Positions 18,434 through 26,731 of a DNA stretch of 64,000 bases are shown piece by piece. The number at the start of each line of letters is the position of its first letter. Position 1 is the first letter of the stretch. The notes under the pieces are model-generated. The model did not search any database. It saw only the letters and a list, made by a program, of their open reading frames with translations, and had not been told where the DNA came from. The position numbers and the translations under genes are program-made. The stretch is from JAJFUI01 sp039698035 (GTDB taxonomy: Bacteria; Planctomycetota; Planctomycetia; Pirellulales; Thermoguttaceae), in contig JBDKSW010000004.1 in assembly GCA_039698035.1 (NCBI GenBank), positions 1 through 64,000 of the forward strand, written 5' to 3'.

Positions 18434-21031
18434 ATGGATCGCTCGTTCGATCCCTATTACATTTGGCTCGGCATTCCGCCGGAAGACCAGCCGCCGAACC
18501 ATTATCGACTGCTTGGCGTCAAGCTGTTCGAGTCCAACCCCGACGTGCTCCAGAGCGCGGCCGACCGGCAGATGGTGCATCTCCGCACCTTTCAGATGGG
18601 CAAGCACTCGGCCGTTTCACAAAAGCTGCTCAACGAGGTCTCCGCCGCCAGGGTTTGCCTGCTGAATGTTGCGAAAAAAGCGGCCTACGACGCCAAACTG
18701 CAAGCGCAGTTGGCCACGACCACCGACGCAATCGACCCGGCGCTGGCCGCCGTCCTGGACGGAGCCGCTGGATCGCGGTCGAACGGGTCGTCCAGTTTGT
18801 CGCGGGCGCGTGGCCGATCGCGGACGGGGGCGACCGTTGCCGGAATTGCCGCAGTCGGACTGGTGGTCGTTTTGGTCGTGGTCGGGGCGAGCGTCTGTCG
18901 AAACGACAGCTCTCCATCGGTTGCCAAGCGAGTGGAAACGGCTAAGCCTGCGTCACCAAGGATCAACCCGCGGAAGGTCGCGACCAAAACGCCGGCTGAC
19001 GTGGTGAAGAGGCCGACCGTTTCGTCATCGCCCAGCAAGCCGGCCGAGACGACAAAGCCAGCCGATGGCGCGACGGTCAAGCCGAACAAGGACGATTCGC
19101 TTCCGAAGGCTGTGCCGCGCCAGGCGTTGCCCGAGATTCCTCGACACGAAGTGAAACGGGCTGAAGCGGAGCCAAAACCATCGCCCGACGAGTCGGCGGA
19201 CAACCGCGACGAGTTGGGCGATCCGCGGTTGCCGGTTCCCGCAAAGGAATCGCAGGACCAGGCTCTCCGACAGGCTCGCGCCCTGCTGGAAAGCGAGGCC
19301 GCGAAGGCGACGACCGCCGACGCGAAGCGGACGCTGGCGACCAAGGTCGTGGCGATGGCCAGGGAGCCCCAGCGCACCCCGGACAGCGCGTTTGCCCTGT
19401 TCTCGCTGGCCAGCGAGCTGGCCGTTGCGGCAGCCGATGGCGAAACGGTTGTGCGGGTCATCGATGCCTCCGGCGAGATGTTTCGCATCGACGTTCTTCA
19501 GACGAAGGGCGATGCGCTGAAAGAGCTGGCCAAGAAGGTCCGCCAGCCGGCCGATCACGCCTCGCTGGCTGACGTGTCGTTGGACGTTTCCGAGCTGGCG
19601 CTCGATGCGGGGCGGTTCGAGCTGGCGACGGACGTTGCCGAGCTGGCCAAGATCGAGGCTGGCAAGGGACGAGACAAGGAGCAACTTGGCGCGGCCCGGG
19701 CGCGGCTCGAACAGGTTCAGCGCGCCGCGAAGGCGTATCCCGATTATGCGGCCGCGATGAGCCTGCTGGAGCGCGAACCGGACGAGCCGAACGCCAATCG
19801 GACGGTTGGCGGCTTCTTATGTTTCATCAAGGTGGATTGGGAGAAGGGGCTGCCGCGATTGGCCAAGTGCGGCGACTCCGAACTCCAGTCGCTGGCAAAG
19901 CGCGACGTGTCGTCGAGGTTGGCGCTGCCCGTCGAGTTGGTCAAGATCGCGGACGCTTGGTGGGCCGCTGGGCGGGCGTCGCAGGAAAAGTTCCAGAAGG
20001 ACGCCATGCTACTGCATGCCGGCGACCTGTACGAGCGGGCAAGGCCCTGGCTCAGTGCAACAGACCGGCTCACGGTTGAAAAACGGCTGAAGGAAATCGC
20101 CAAGCTGACGCCGCAGGATGCCAACAGCGGCTCGCGAGCAACGCCGAACAAGAAGGACGCCGTCGTGACGCTCAAGGCGGAATCGGCCGTCTTGCACGGA
20201 TCGCAGATTCGGTTGGATCAGGGGCCGGACAACGGCAAGCACGTCACTGGTTGGGTCAACGCGAAAGACTGGCTTTCCTGGAGCAACGTCAAGTTTCCGA
20301 AGCGGGGCGTCTATGAGGTGTCCGCCCGGGTCGCCACCCCGTTCGACGGCGCCGTGTTGGCCATCGGCATCAATGGGGCCAATGGGCTGGCGGGGCCCAT
20401 TCCGAACACGGGCGGCTTTGGCAACTTCGGAATCGTGAGCCTCGGCACGATCAAGGTCGAACGGACGGGCGATTGCCAGATTGGCGTCCTTCCGTATCCG
20501 CTCACCGCGAAGACGTGGCGGCCGATCGACCTGGCTTCGGTGACCTTCCGGCCGGCCGGCCGTCGGACAGCCTCGCTGCCCGATCGCCGCAAGGCGGCCG
20601 GCATGGCATTCGCCGACGATCTCGAGCCGAAAAAGTTGTTGTTGGCTCGCGGCCAGCTCGGAAAACATGGCGAAGGCCCCGACCCTGGAACGCAATGCAA
20701 GGTGAAGGGCGTCGTCCCGTCGCACGCCCTGTGTGCACATCCGGTTCCCAACGGAGCGATGGTCGTTATTTACACGTTGGACGCCCGCTATCGAACGTTC
20801 AAGGCGGCGACCACGATCGCCGATCAGCGAGCGTTGCCCACGCCGTTGCGGTTCCGCGTGGTGGGCGATGGAAAATTGCTATGGCAGTCGAAGGTCATCA
20901 AGACCTCGGCCGATTCCGACACCTGCAACGTGTCCGTGGCGTCGGTGCGAACGTTAATCTTGGAAGTCGATTGCGCGGGGCCGCTGGCCAGCGCTTGGGC
21001 GGTTTGGGTCGAGCCGTGCTTGAGCAAGTAG
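18434..21031 (+). CDS. J-like / transmembrane / carbohydrate-binding-like planctomycete protein
   Basis: An 865-residue protein with an unusual domain order. Residues 1-90 (YYIWLGIPPEDQPPNHYRLLGV ... LLNEVSAARVCLLNVAKKAAYDAKL) resemble a J domain but lack the HPD tripeptide needed to stimulate DnaK. A membrane helix lies near 132-155 (GATVAGIAAVGLVVVLVVVGA). A Lys/Pro/Ala linker and helical region follow. From ~residue 575 a beta-rich CBM-like part begins (VYEVSARVATPFDGAVLAI), and the last ~130 residues (LARGQLGKHGEGPDPGT ... LILEVDCAGPLASAWAVWVEPCL) resemble an NPCBM/galactose-binding-like domain. The N-terminus is probably cytosolic and the C-terminus outside. This layout is typical of planctomycete-specific proteins; the function is unknown. 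Confidence 0.75.
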   Translation: MDRSFDPYYIWLGIPPEDQPPNHYRLLGVKLFESNPDVLQSAADRQMVHLRTFQMGKHSAVSQKLLNEVSAARVCLLNVAKKAAYDAKLQAQLATTTDAIDPALAAVLDGAAGSRSNGSSSLSRARGRSRTGATVAGIAAVGLVVVLVVVGASVCRNDSSPSVAKRVETAKPASPRINPRKVATKTPADVVKRPTVSSSPSKPAETTKPADGATVKPNKDDSLPKAVPRQALPEIPRHEVKRAEAEPKPSPDESADNRDELGDPRLPVPAKESQDQALRQARALLESEAAKATTADAKRTLATKVVAMAREPQRTPDSAFALFSLASELAVAAADGETVVRVIDASGEMFRIDVLQTKGDALKELAKKVRQPADHASLADVSLDVSELALDAGRFELATDVAELAKIEAGKGRDKEQLGAARARLEQVQRAAKAYPDYAAAMSLLEREPDEPNANRTVGGFLCFIKVDWEKGLPRLAKCGDSELQSLAKRDVSSRLALPVELVKIADAWWAAGRASQEKFQKDAMLLHAGDLYERARPWLSATDRLTVEKRLKEIAKLTPQDANSGSRATPNKKDAVVTLKAESAVLHGSQIRLDQGPDNGKHVTGWVNAKDWLSWSNVKFPKRGVYEVSARVATPFDGAVLAIGINGANGLAGPIPNTGGFGNFGIVSLGTIKVERTGDCQIGVLPYPLTAKTWRPIDLASVTFRPAGRRTASLPDRRKAAGMAFADDLEPKKLLLARGQLGKHGEGPDPGTQCKVKGVVPSHALCAHPVPNGAMVVIYTLDARYRTFKAATTIADQRALPTPLRFRVVGDGKLLWQSKVIKTSADSDTCNVSVASVRTLILEVDCAGPLASAWAVWVEPCLSK

Positions 21032-21078
21032 CCGACGAACGGCGCATCCTCGGTCGCCGGACGGATGATGGTCGCGGG

Positions 21079-21525
21079 CTACGCCTTTCGCCGCGGCGGC
21101 TCGTCCATGCCGTCGATGTAGCGGCGAAGCCGATCCAGTTCGTCGGTGACGTGATGGAGCTTCAGCATGTTTTCGATTCGCTTGAGCAGCTCGATCTTGT
21201 TCACCGGCTTGCTGAGGAAGTCGTCGCAGCCGGCGGCCACGGCTCGCTCGATGTCGCCCAGTTCGTTGAGCGCCGTGACCATAAGGATCATGATCTGCCG
21301 GGTGGCCGGGTCGCGCTTGAGCGTCTTGCAGACCTCGAACCCGCTCAGCTTGGGCATCATGATGTCCAGCAGGATCAGGTCGGGCTGGAACTCGGTCACC
21401 TTGGCCAGCGTGTCTTGGCCGTCGACGGCCACGGCCGTCTCGCAATCGAGGCCGTCGAGGAAAGCTTCGACCAGCTCGACGTTGGTTAGATTGTCGTCGG
21501 CGATAAGGATTTTGCTTTTGGCCAT
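21079..21525 (-). CDS. Single-domain response regulator (CheY-like receiver)
   Basis: A 148-residue stand-alone receiver. From MAKSKILIADDNLTNVELVEAFL come the acidic pocket DD and the phosphoacceptor Asp in LILLDIMMPKLSGFEVC. The switch Thr in MVTALNE and the conserved Lys in FLSKPVNKIELLKRI complete it. A short helical tail follows (TDELDRLRRYIDGMDEPPRRKA) with no output domain. No histidine kinase is adjacent, so its partner lies elsewhere. The start is set at the MAKSK methionine, where receiver homology begins; earlier in-frame starts add residues without homology. Confidence 0.92.
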   Translation of the reverse strand: MAKSKILIADDNLTNVELVEAFLDGLDCETAVAVDGQDTLAKVTEFQPDLILLDIMMPKLSGFEVCKTLKRDPATRQIMILMVTALNELGDIERAVAAGCDDFLSKPVNKIELLKRIENMLKLHHVTDELDRLRRYIDGMDEPPRRKA

Positions 21526-21744
21526 GATGCGTTCCATCCAAGCGTTGAGGAAGGGTCTCATTTTAGCACGTGCCCTGGCGGCTGAAAACACGTGTTGGCC
21601 GCTGGAGAGCGGAGCGGTAAGCTTGGCACAAGGTGGATATTGACATTGGAGTTCACGTGAGGCGACTTGGACGAGGTCGCCGCGACGACCGAGCTACGTT
21701 GCGACGCCCGAGCCCCGGCCCATTTCCCGCATCAAGAGGCCCCC

Positions 21745-22614
21745 ATGAGCGCATCCCGGCCGATCGAGGAACTGCGACGCGACGCCGTCCAGATTTGGCG
21801 GGCCGGCGTGGACGCGGTTCAACCGCAGCGACTCGTACCAGCGTGGCTTCGGGTCGAAGGACGGACGCTCGTGGTCGGGCAGGTGGCCAATGCCGCCTCG
21901 TGCCAGTCGCTGCCGCTCGATTCGATTGGTCGCATTGCGGTCGTCGGCGGCGGGAAGGCCGGCCAAGGGATGGCTCGGGCCGTCGAGGCCGTGCTGGGGC
22001 CCGACCTGATGGCCGAGAAGCGTTTGGTCGGCTGGGTCAACGTGCCAGCCGGCGACCTGGGGCAACCGCCCACGCAACGGATTCATTTACATCCCGCGCG
22101 ACCCGTCGGCGTCAATGAGCCAACCGCCGAGGGCGTGGCTGGCGCCGAAGAGATGCTGCGACTGGTCGCTTCGCTCGGGCCGGACGATCTCTGTCTGTGC
22201 CTCCTCTCGGGCGGCGGCTCGGCCCTCATGCCGGCGCCGGTCGAAGGCATTGCGCTGGCCGACAAAGTGGCCGTAACGCGCCATCTGAGCGCGGCCGGCG
22301 CCAACATCGAACAGCTCAACACGGTGCGAAAGCAATTGAGCCGCATCAAGGGCGGCGGACTGCTGCGAGCGTGTCGGGCCGGGCGTCTCGTGTCGCTCGT
22401 GATCTCCGATGTGCTCGGGGACCGGCTCGACCTGATCGCCTCGGGCCCGACGGTCATCGACACCTCGACGCCCCAGGACGCGCTCGACGTGTTGCGACAA
22501 TTTCACGCCCGCGAGGCCGGCGTCTCGGCGGCCGTGTCCGACTACTTGCAGCGAAAGGCCCAACGGTCGGCCGCCAACGCGCGTTCGGCCGAAACGAGCG
22601 GCCCCCCCCGCTAA
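21745..22614 (+). CDS. Glycerate kinase-like protein (DUF4147 part only, MOFRL domain missing)
   Basis: A 289-residue protein matching the N-terminal domain of the GckA/MOFRL-type glycerate 2-kinases: VVGGGKAGQGMARAVEAVLG, LGPDDLCLCLLSGGGSALMPAPVEGIAL, LNTVRKQLSRIKGGGLLRAC, LVSLVISDVLGDRLDLIASGPTVID. Family members are usually ~430-450 residues with a C-terminal MOFRL domain (a GGE...GRGGRNQ stretch). Here the frame stops after KAQRSAANARSAETSGPPR at a C8 tract and only 134 bases remain before the next gene, so the C-terminal domain is absent. GAGG precedes the ATG. It may be a decaying gene or may need a partner in trans. Confidence 0.8.
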   Translation: MSASRPIEELRRDAVQIWRAGVDAVQPQRLVPAWLRVEGRTLVVGQVANAASCQSLPLDSIGRIAVVGGGKAGQGMARAVEAVLGPDLMAEKRLVGWVNVPAGDLGQPPTQRIHLHPARPVGVNEPTAEGVAGAEEMLRLVASLGPDDLCLCLLSGGGSALMPAPVEGIALADKVAVTRHLSAAGANIEQLNTVRKQLSRIKGGGLLRACRAGRLVSLVISDVLGDRLDLIASGPTVIDTSTPQDALDVLRQFHAREAGVSAAVSDYLQRKAQRSAANARSAETSGPPR

Positions 22615-22748
22615 CCCGTTGCGGCGACTTCCTCTCGCCACGCGATCTTTTGCGGTACACTGGGGTCAGCGGGAACGCAGGCAAAGCGTCGTCTCGCGCC
22701 GGAATTCGCCCGACTCTCTACACTCCCCACGACTCACTCTCCACCACT

Positions 22749-23699
22749 GTGTTCCACTGGGACAACGGACTCAAGCTGACCAGGGCCGACCTGGCGATTG
22801 ATTTCTGCAGGCGGCAGCCGAGGGCGTTCATCTCGCACGCCCACGCGGATCACATCGCCCGGCACGAGTACGCGCTCTGCACGCCGGAAACGGCCGCGCT
22901 GTACAAACATCGGCTCGGACCGCGGCCAACGCTGGCGATGCACTACCGCGAGCCGATCGATTGGGGCGGGTTGCGCCTGTGCGTCTATCCGGCCGGCCAT
23001 TGCCTGGGCTCGGCCATGCTGCTCGCCGAAGACGACAAGCAGTCGCTGCTCTACACGGGCGATTTCAAGCTGGGCGAGTCGGCCACGGCCGCGAGGGCCG
23101 AGCTGCCGCACGCCGACATCCTGGTCATCGAGAGCACCTACGGCCAGCCCGAACACCGTTTGCCGCCGCGACAGCAGGCGATTGACCAGCTCCTTTCGCT
23201 CGTCCACGAAACGCTTGCGGCGGACGCCACGCCCGTGATTCAGGCCTACGCGCTTGGCAAGGCCCAGGAGGTGACACGCATTCTGACCGACGCCGGCATC
23301 GCCGTGCTTCAGCACCGCGATGTGTTTGCCATCAGCCAAGTTTACGAAGCGTGCGGCGTGAGCCTGGGCGACTGCAAGCGACTGACGACGACGGTCACGC
23401 CCGGCCGCGCGATTGTCGTGCCGCCGAACGTTGGGACGCTGGAGCGGCTCGACCGTCAGGTCCGCATCGCCGTGACGGGCTGGGCCGTCGATGAGCGAGC
23501 CAAGTATCGGTTCGGCGTCGATCACGCGATCCCGCTCTCCGATCACGCCGACTACGACGAACTGTTCGAGGCCGTCGAGCGGGTCAACGCGCGAGTTATT
23601 TTCTGCACGCACGGACCCGAGAGCTTCGTCGATCGGCTGCGCGAGGCCGGGCACGATGCTCGCCCCTTGGGCGGGCCGATGCAACACAGACTCTTCTAG
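22749..23699 (+). CDS. MBL-fold exonuclease / CPSF-like nuclease (ligase-associated type)
   Basis: A 316-residue metallo-beta-lactamase-fold nuclease resembling the ligase-associated 3'-end-processing-factor-like exonucleases. The start is GTG 22749 (MFHWDNGLKLTRADLAIDF). Metal-site motifs are SHAHADHIARH, the PAGHCLGSAM histidine, YTGDFKLGES, and DHADYDELFEAV; IESTYGQ is also typical. Many homologues sit next to an ATP-dependent DNA ligase and helicase, but none is seen here. The preceding gene is the truncated glycerate kinase. No strong ribosome-binding site precedes the GTG. Confidence 0.85.
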   Translation: MFHWDNGLKLTRADLAIDFCRRQPRAFISHAHADHIARHEYALCTPETAALYKHRLGPRPTLAMHYREPIDWGGLRLCVYPAGHCLGSAMLLAEDDKQSLLYTGDFKLGESATAARAELPHADILVIESTYGQPEHRLPPRQQAIDQLLSLVHETLAADATPVIQAYALGKAQEVTRILTDAGIAVLQHRDVFAISQVYEACGVSLGDCKRLTTTVTPGRAIVVPPNVGTLERLDRQVRIAVTGWAVDERAKYRFGVDHAIPLSDHADYDELFEAVERVNARVIFCTHGPESFVDRLREAGHDARPLGGPMQHRLF

Positions 23700-23767
23700 C
23701 GATGGCGTCACGACGGCCGCGGCGAGTCGCCTCGGAGCCGGCGGTTGTTCGTGTCACCGCACGATCG

Positions 23768-25090
23768 CTATTGCGGATCCTGACCGCGCAGTCTCGCTCG
23801 AATGCTGGCCAACCGCTCGGCCAGCTCGCGCTCGAAACCGCGGCCGCTGGGGCGATAGTATTCGCGTTCGACGCCGAGATAATCTTGCGCGGCGACGGCG
23901 TCCGGCGCGTCGTGCGCATACTGGTAGCCCTCGCCGTGGCCGAGCCGTTTTGCGGCCGGATAGTGGCTGTCTCGCAAATGCACCGGCACGGGCAGCAACC
24001 GGCCTTCGCGCACGTCGGCACGCGCCTCGCCGATGCCGACGGTCGCCGCGTTGGACTTGGGCGCACAGGCCAAGTACGTAACCGCCTGGGCAAGCGTCAG
24101 TTGACACTCGGGCAGCCCGACCAGCTCGCAGCCATGCGCGGCGGCCACGGCCAACGGCAGCGCGGCCGGATCGGCATTGCCCACGTCCTCACTGGCAAGG
24201 ATCACGAGCCGACGCGCCAAGAAGCGGACGTCCTCGCCGCCTTCGAGCATCCGAGCGAGCCAATAAAGGGCCGCGTCGGGATCGCTGCCGCGAATACTCT
24301 TGATCAACGCGCTGATCGAGTCGTAATGGGCGTCGCCCTGCCGATCGTATTGGACGGCCTTTCGTTGGACCGACTCGGCGGCCAGCTCTCGCGTGAACAC
24401 GACCGGCGACTCGCGGCTCGACAGGACGCCGATTTCGAGGGCCGAGAGCGCGCGGCGGGCGTCGCCGTCGCTCGTTTCGGCCAGAAAATCGAGCGCGTCC
24501 TCGTGCAGTTGGATTTCGCGCTGGCCCAGACCGCGATCGCGATCGGTTGCCGCACGCCGCAAAAGAGTCTTGATGTCGTCGTTCGTGAGCGGCTGGAACT
24601 GAAAAACCCGGCTGCGGCTCACCAGGGCGCTGTTGATCGTGAAGAAAGGGTTTTCGGTCGTCGCGCCGACAAGGATGGCCACGCCTTCCTCGACGCCAGG
24701 GAGCAAAACGTCTTGCTGGGCTTTGTTGAAGCGATGAATCTCGTCGACAAACAGAAGCGTGCGCTGGCTGGACACCGAGAGTCGGTCGTAGGCCGCTGCC
24801 AGGACTTCGCGCAACTCCTTGACACCGCTTGCCACCGCGCTGATTTGGCAAAAGTGGCTCCGCGTGGCGCCGGCCAGCAGTCGGGCAAGGGTCGTCTTGC
24901 CCGTGCCGGGCGGACCGTAGAAAATCACGGACCCCAACCGGTCGGCCGCCAGCAGCCGGCGCAGCAGTTTGCCCTCGCCAAGAAAATGTCGCTGGCCGAC
25001 GAACTCTTCGAGCGTTCGGGGACGCATGCGGGCCGCCAACGGCTGGGCGCGGCGTCGGTTCGCTTCTTCACTGGCGTCAAACAGGGACAT
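23768..25090 (-). CDS. rarA: Replication-associated recombination protein A (AAA+ ATPase)
   Basis: A 440-residue MgsA/RarA/WRNIP1-type clamp-loader-like ATPase acting at stalled forks. MSLFDASEEANRRRAQPLAARMRPRTLEEFVGQRHFLGEGKLLRR leads into Walker A GPPGTGKT (59-66) and Walker B LLFVDEIHRFNKAQQDVLLPGVE. Sensor 1 ILVGATTENPFF and arginine-finger region ALVSRSRVFQF follow. The C-terminal tetramerisation part has SIRGSDPDAALYWLARMLEGGEDVRFLARRLVILASEDVGNADP. The ATG at 25090 is used; the frame stays open upstream only as an out-of-frame overlap with the glycosylase gene. It starts 31 bases after that gene and is probably co-transcribed. Confidence 0.96.
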   Translation of the reverse strand: MSLFDASEEANRRRAQPLAARMRPRTLEEFVGQRHFLGEGKLLRRLLAADRLGSVIFYGPPGTGKTTLARLLAGATRSHFCQISAVASGVKELREVLAAAYDRLSVSSQRTLLFVDEIHRFNKAQQDVLLPGVEEGVAILVGATTENPFFTINSALVSRSRVFQFQPLTNDDIKTLLRRAATDRDRGLGQREIQLHEDALDFLAETSDGDARRALSALEIGVLSSRESPVVFTRELAAESVQRKAVQYDRQGDAHYDSISALIKSIRGSDPDAALYWLARMLEGGEDVRFLARRLVILASEDVGNADPAALPLAVAAAHGCELVGLPECQLTLAQAVTYLACAPKSNAATVGIGEARADVREGRLLPVPVHLRDSHYPAAKRLGHGEGYQYAHDAPDAVAAQDYLGVEREYYRPSGRGFERELAERLASIRARLRGQDPQ

Positions 25091-25121
25091 GGATCTTGCT
25101 CCGGGCGGCCGTGTCGCCGAC

Positions 25122-25784
25122 TTAGCTATTGGGTTCCAGCGGGCCGCCGGGTGGAAGCAGCTCGCACAGTGGACACTCGGCGCACTTGGGCTTCGTCTTC
25201 CGGCAAGCGTCCTTGCCCAATCGCACCAACAGGGCGTGAAACTCGTTGTACGTGGGCACATCCGCCGGCAATTCGCTTTGCGCGTAATCCTGGATCCGAT
25301 GATAGTCGGCGTCGAAGTCGATCCAGCCGTGCCTGCTGAAGACACGATGCGTGTAGGCATCGACCACGAAGACCGGCAATTGGCCCGCGTAAAGCAGAAT
25401 CGAATCGGCCGTCTCGGGTCCCACGCCGTGGACATCGAGTAACTGCTGTCGCAGGTCCGGCAGCCCGGTGGCGAACATCGCATCGAGCGAGCCGTCGTAT
25501 TGCGTGATGAGGAAATCGAGCAAGCAGCGGAGCCGCCGCGCCTTGACCCGGAAATAGCCGGCCGGGCGGAGCAGTTCTTCCAGTTCCTCGACCGGCACGG
25601 CATGAAGCGCGTGCGGTTCGAGCAAATCGGCGTCGCGCAGGTTGCCAATCGCCCGCTCGACGTTTTGCCAGCTCGTGTTCTGCGTAAGCATGGCCCCGAC
25701 GACGACCTCGAAGGGCGTTTCGCCGGGCCACCAGTGCTGGGGCCCGAAGGCGTCGAGCAGGCGGCGGTAGACTTCGCTGAGCAT
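25122..25784 (-). CDS. Endonuclease III-family DNA glycosylase, MagIII-like
   Basis: A 220-residue helix-hairpin-helix-GPD glycosylase for base excision repair. FEVVVGAMLTQNTSWQNVERAIGNL matches the MagIII-like branch. The HhH is LDVHGVGPETADSILLYAG and the catalytic Asp lies in FVVDAYTHRVFSRHG. In Nth the HhH carries a lysine (GxGRKTA); here it is PETA, so a monofunctional glycosylase without lyase activity is likely. The end has four cysteines (CRKTKPKCAECPLC) for a 4Fe-4S cluster, with a shorter last spacing than in Nth. A GTG 42 bases earlier is a possible alternative start. It lies directly upstream of rarA. Confidence 0.88.
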   Translation of the reverse strand: MLSEVYRRLLDAFGPQHWWPGETPFEVVVGAMLTQNTSWQNVERAIGNLRDADLLEPHALHAVPVEELEELLRPAGYFRVKARRLRCLLDFLITQYDGSLDAMFATGLPDLRQQLLDVHGVGPETADSILLYAGQLPVFVVDAYTHRVFSRHGWIDFDADYHRIQDYAQSELPADVPTYNEFHALLVRLGKDACRKTKPKCAECPLCELLPPGGPLEPNS

Positions 25785-25846
25785 GGCCGGTTCATGGTAC
25801 CGCTGGGCGGGGTCCGGCTCAAGCACCGCGGGCCATCAGGTCGAAG

Positions 25847-26575
25847 ATGAGTAAGATGGATGGGAAGCTGCAAAATGCATCGCCAAGCCGCGAGGTCGAA
25901 CGGTACTGGCTCGAGTCGCGGCGACCGCTCGAAAGCCTAGCGTTCATTGCGCCGCTGCTGATCGTCTACGAGGCGGGCGTCCTTTGGCTGGGTGCCCAAA
26001 ACGGGGCGGATGCCTTCATGCGGTGGGTGCTTCAAATGCTCGGCTTCGGACAGCATTTTGTCCTGCCCGTGCTGATGATCTGCGTCCTGCTGGCTTGGCA
26101 TCACGTGGCACGACAATATTGGCGGCTCTCCGGCAGCGTTTTGTCCAGGATGGCTGCCGAGTCCGTCTGTCTGGGGCTGTGTTTGTGCGTCTTTTGCCTC
26201 GTGTGGAACTCTTCGCCATCGGCCAGCGTGGGCGAGACAATGCGTCAGGGCGTTGGCCCCCTGTTGGCATTGCTCGGGGCCGGAATCTACGAGGAGCTGC
26301 TTTTTCGGTTGATCCTGTTGTCGCTCTCGGTTTGGGCGTTGCGGCGCATGGGCATGACGCCCAGGGCTGGAATGCTCGTGGCCGTGATCGCCAACGGCCT
26401 GCTCTTTGCGGCAGCCCACCACATGGGACCCTACGGAGAGCATCCGCTGTTGATAAACCGCTTCCTTTTTCGCGCCTTGGCCGGGGCGTTCTTCTCGGCC
26501 ATTTTCATCTATCGTGGGTTCGGTATTGCGGCCGGCAGCCACGCGGCCTACGACGTGCTCGTGTCGGTGCTTTGA
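25847..26575 (+). CDS. CPBP-family intramembrane metalloprotease
   Basis: A 242-residue membrane protein with about six helices. The CPBP (CaaX protease / bacteriocin-processing, Abi) motifs are visible: EELLFRLILL (motif 1), FAAAHHMGPYGEH (motif 2, histidines), and GSHAAYDVLVSVL (motif 3 at the C-terminus). These enzymes cleave within or next to the membrane; substrates are unknown here. It is divergent from the glycosylase gene. The ATG at 25847 has no strong binding site, and the second ATG four codons later (25856) is possible. Confidence 0.88.
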   Translation: MSKMDGKLQNASPSREVERYWLESRRPLESLAFIAPLLIVYEAGVLWLGAQNGADAFMRWVLQMLGFGQHFVLPVLMICVLLAWHHVARQYWRLSGSVLSRMAAESVCLGLCLCVFCLVWNSSPSASVGETMRQGVGPLLALLGAGIYEELLFRLILLSLSVWALRRMGMTPRAGMLVAVIANGLLFAAAHHMGPYGEHPLLINRFLFRALAGAFFSAIFIYRGFGIAAGSHAAYDVLVSVL

Positions 26576-26731
26576 ACGACCATGCACCGAACCGATACCC
26601 CACCCCAGGGGATGTCCTGGCGACGTTTTGGCTCTTGCAGACGGGCCCCCCGTCTGGTCGAATACATACTCCCGGCCGACGCAGTCGCCGCAGACCGGCG
26701 ACCCAGGCATTTGACTCCGAGAGGCTAAATC

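Noticed and set aside
22600..22748. Frameshift at the C8 tract hiding a MOFRL domain
   Set aside because: The region after the tract is too short (134 bases to the next start) and no frame shows the domain's motifs.
23702..25339. 545-codon plus-strand frame
   Set aside because: Antisense of rarA, which has full AAA+ motifs on the other strand.
25091..25873. Possible N-terminal extension of rarA by 261 codons
   Set aside because: The extension overlaps the glycosylase gene in another frame; RarA homology starts at the ATG at 25090.
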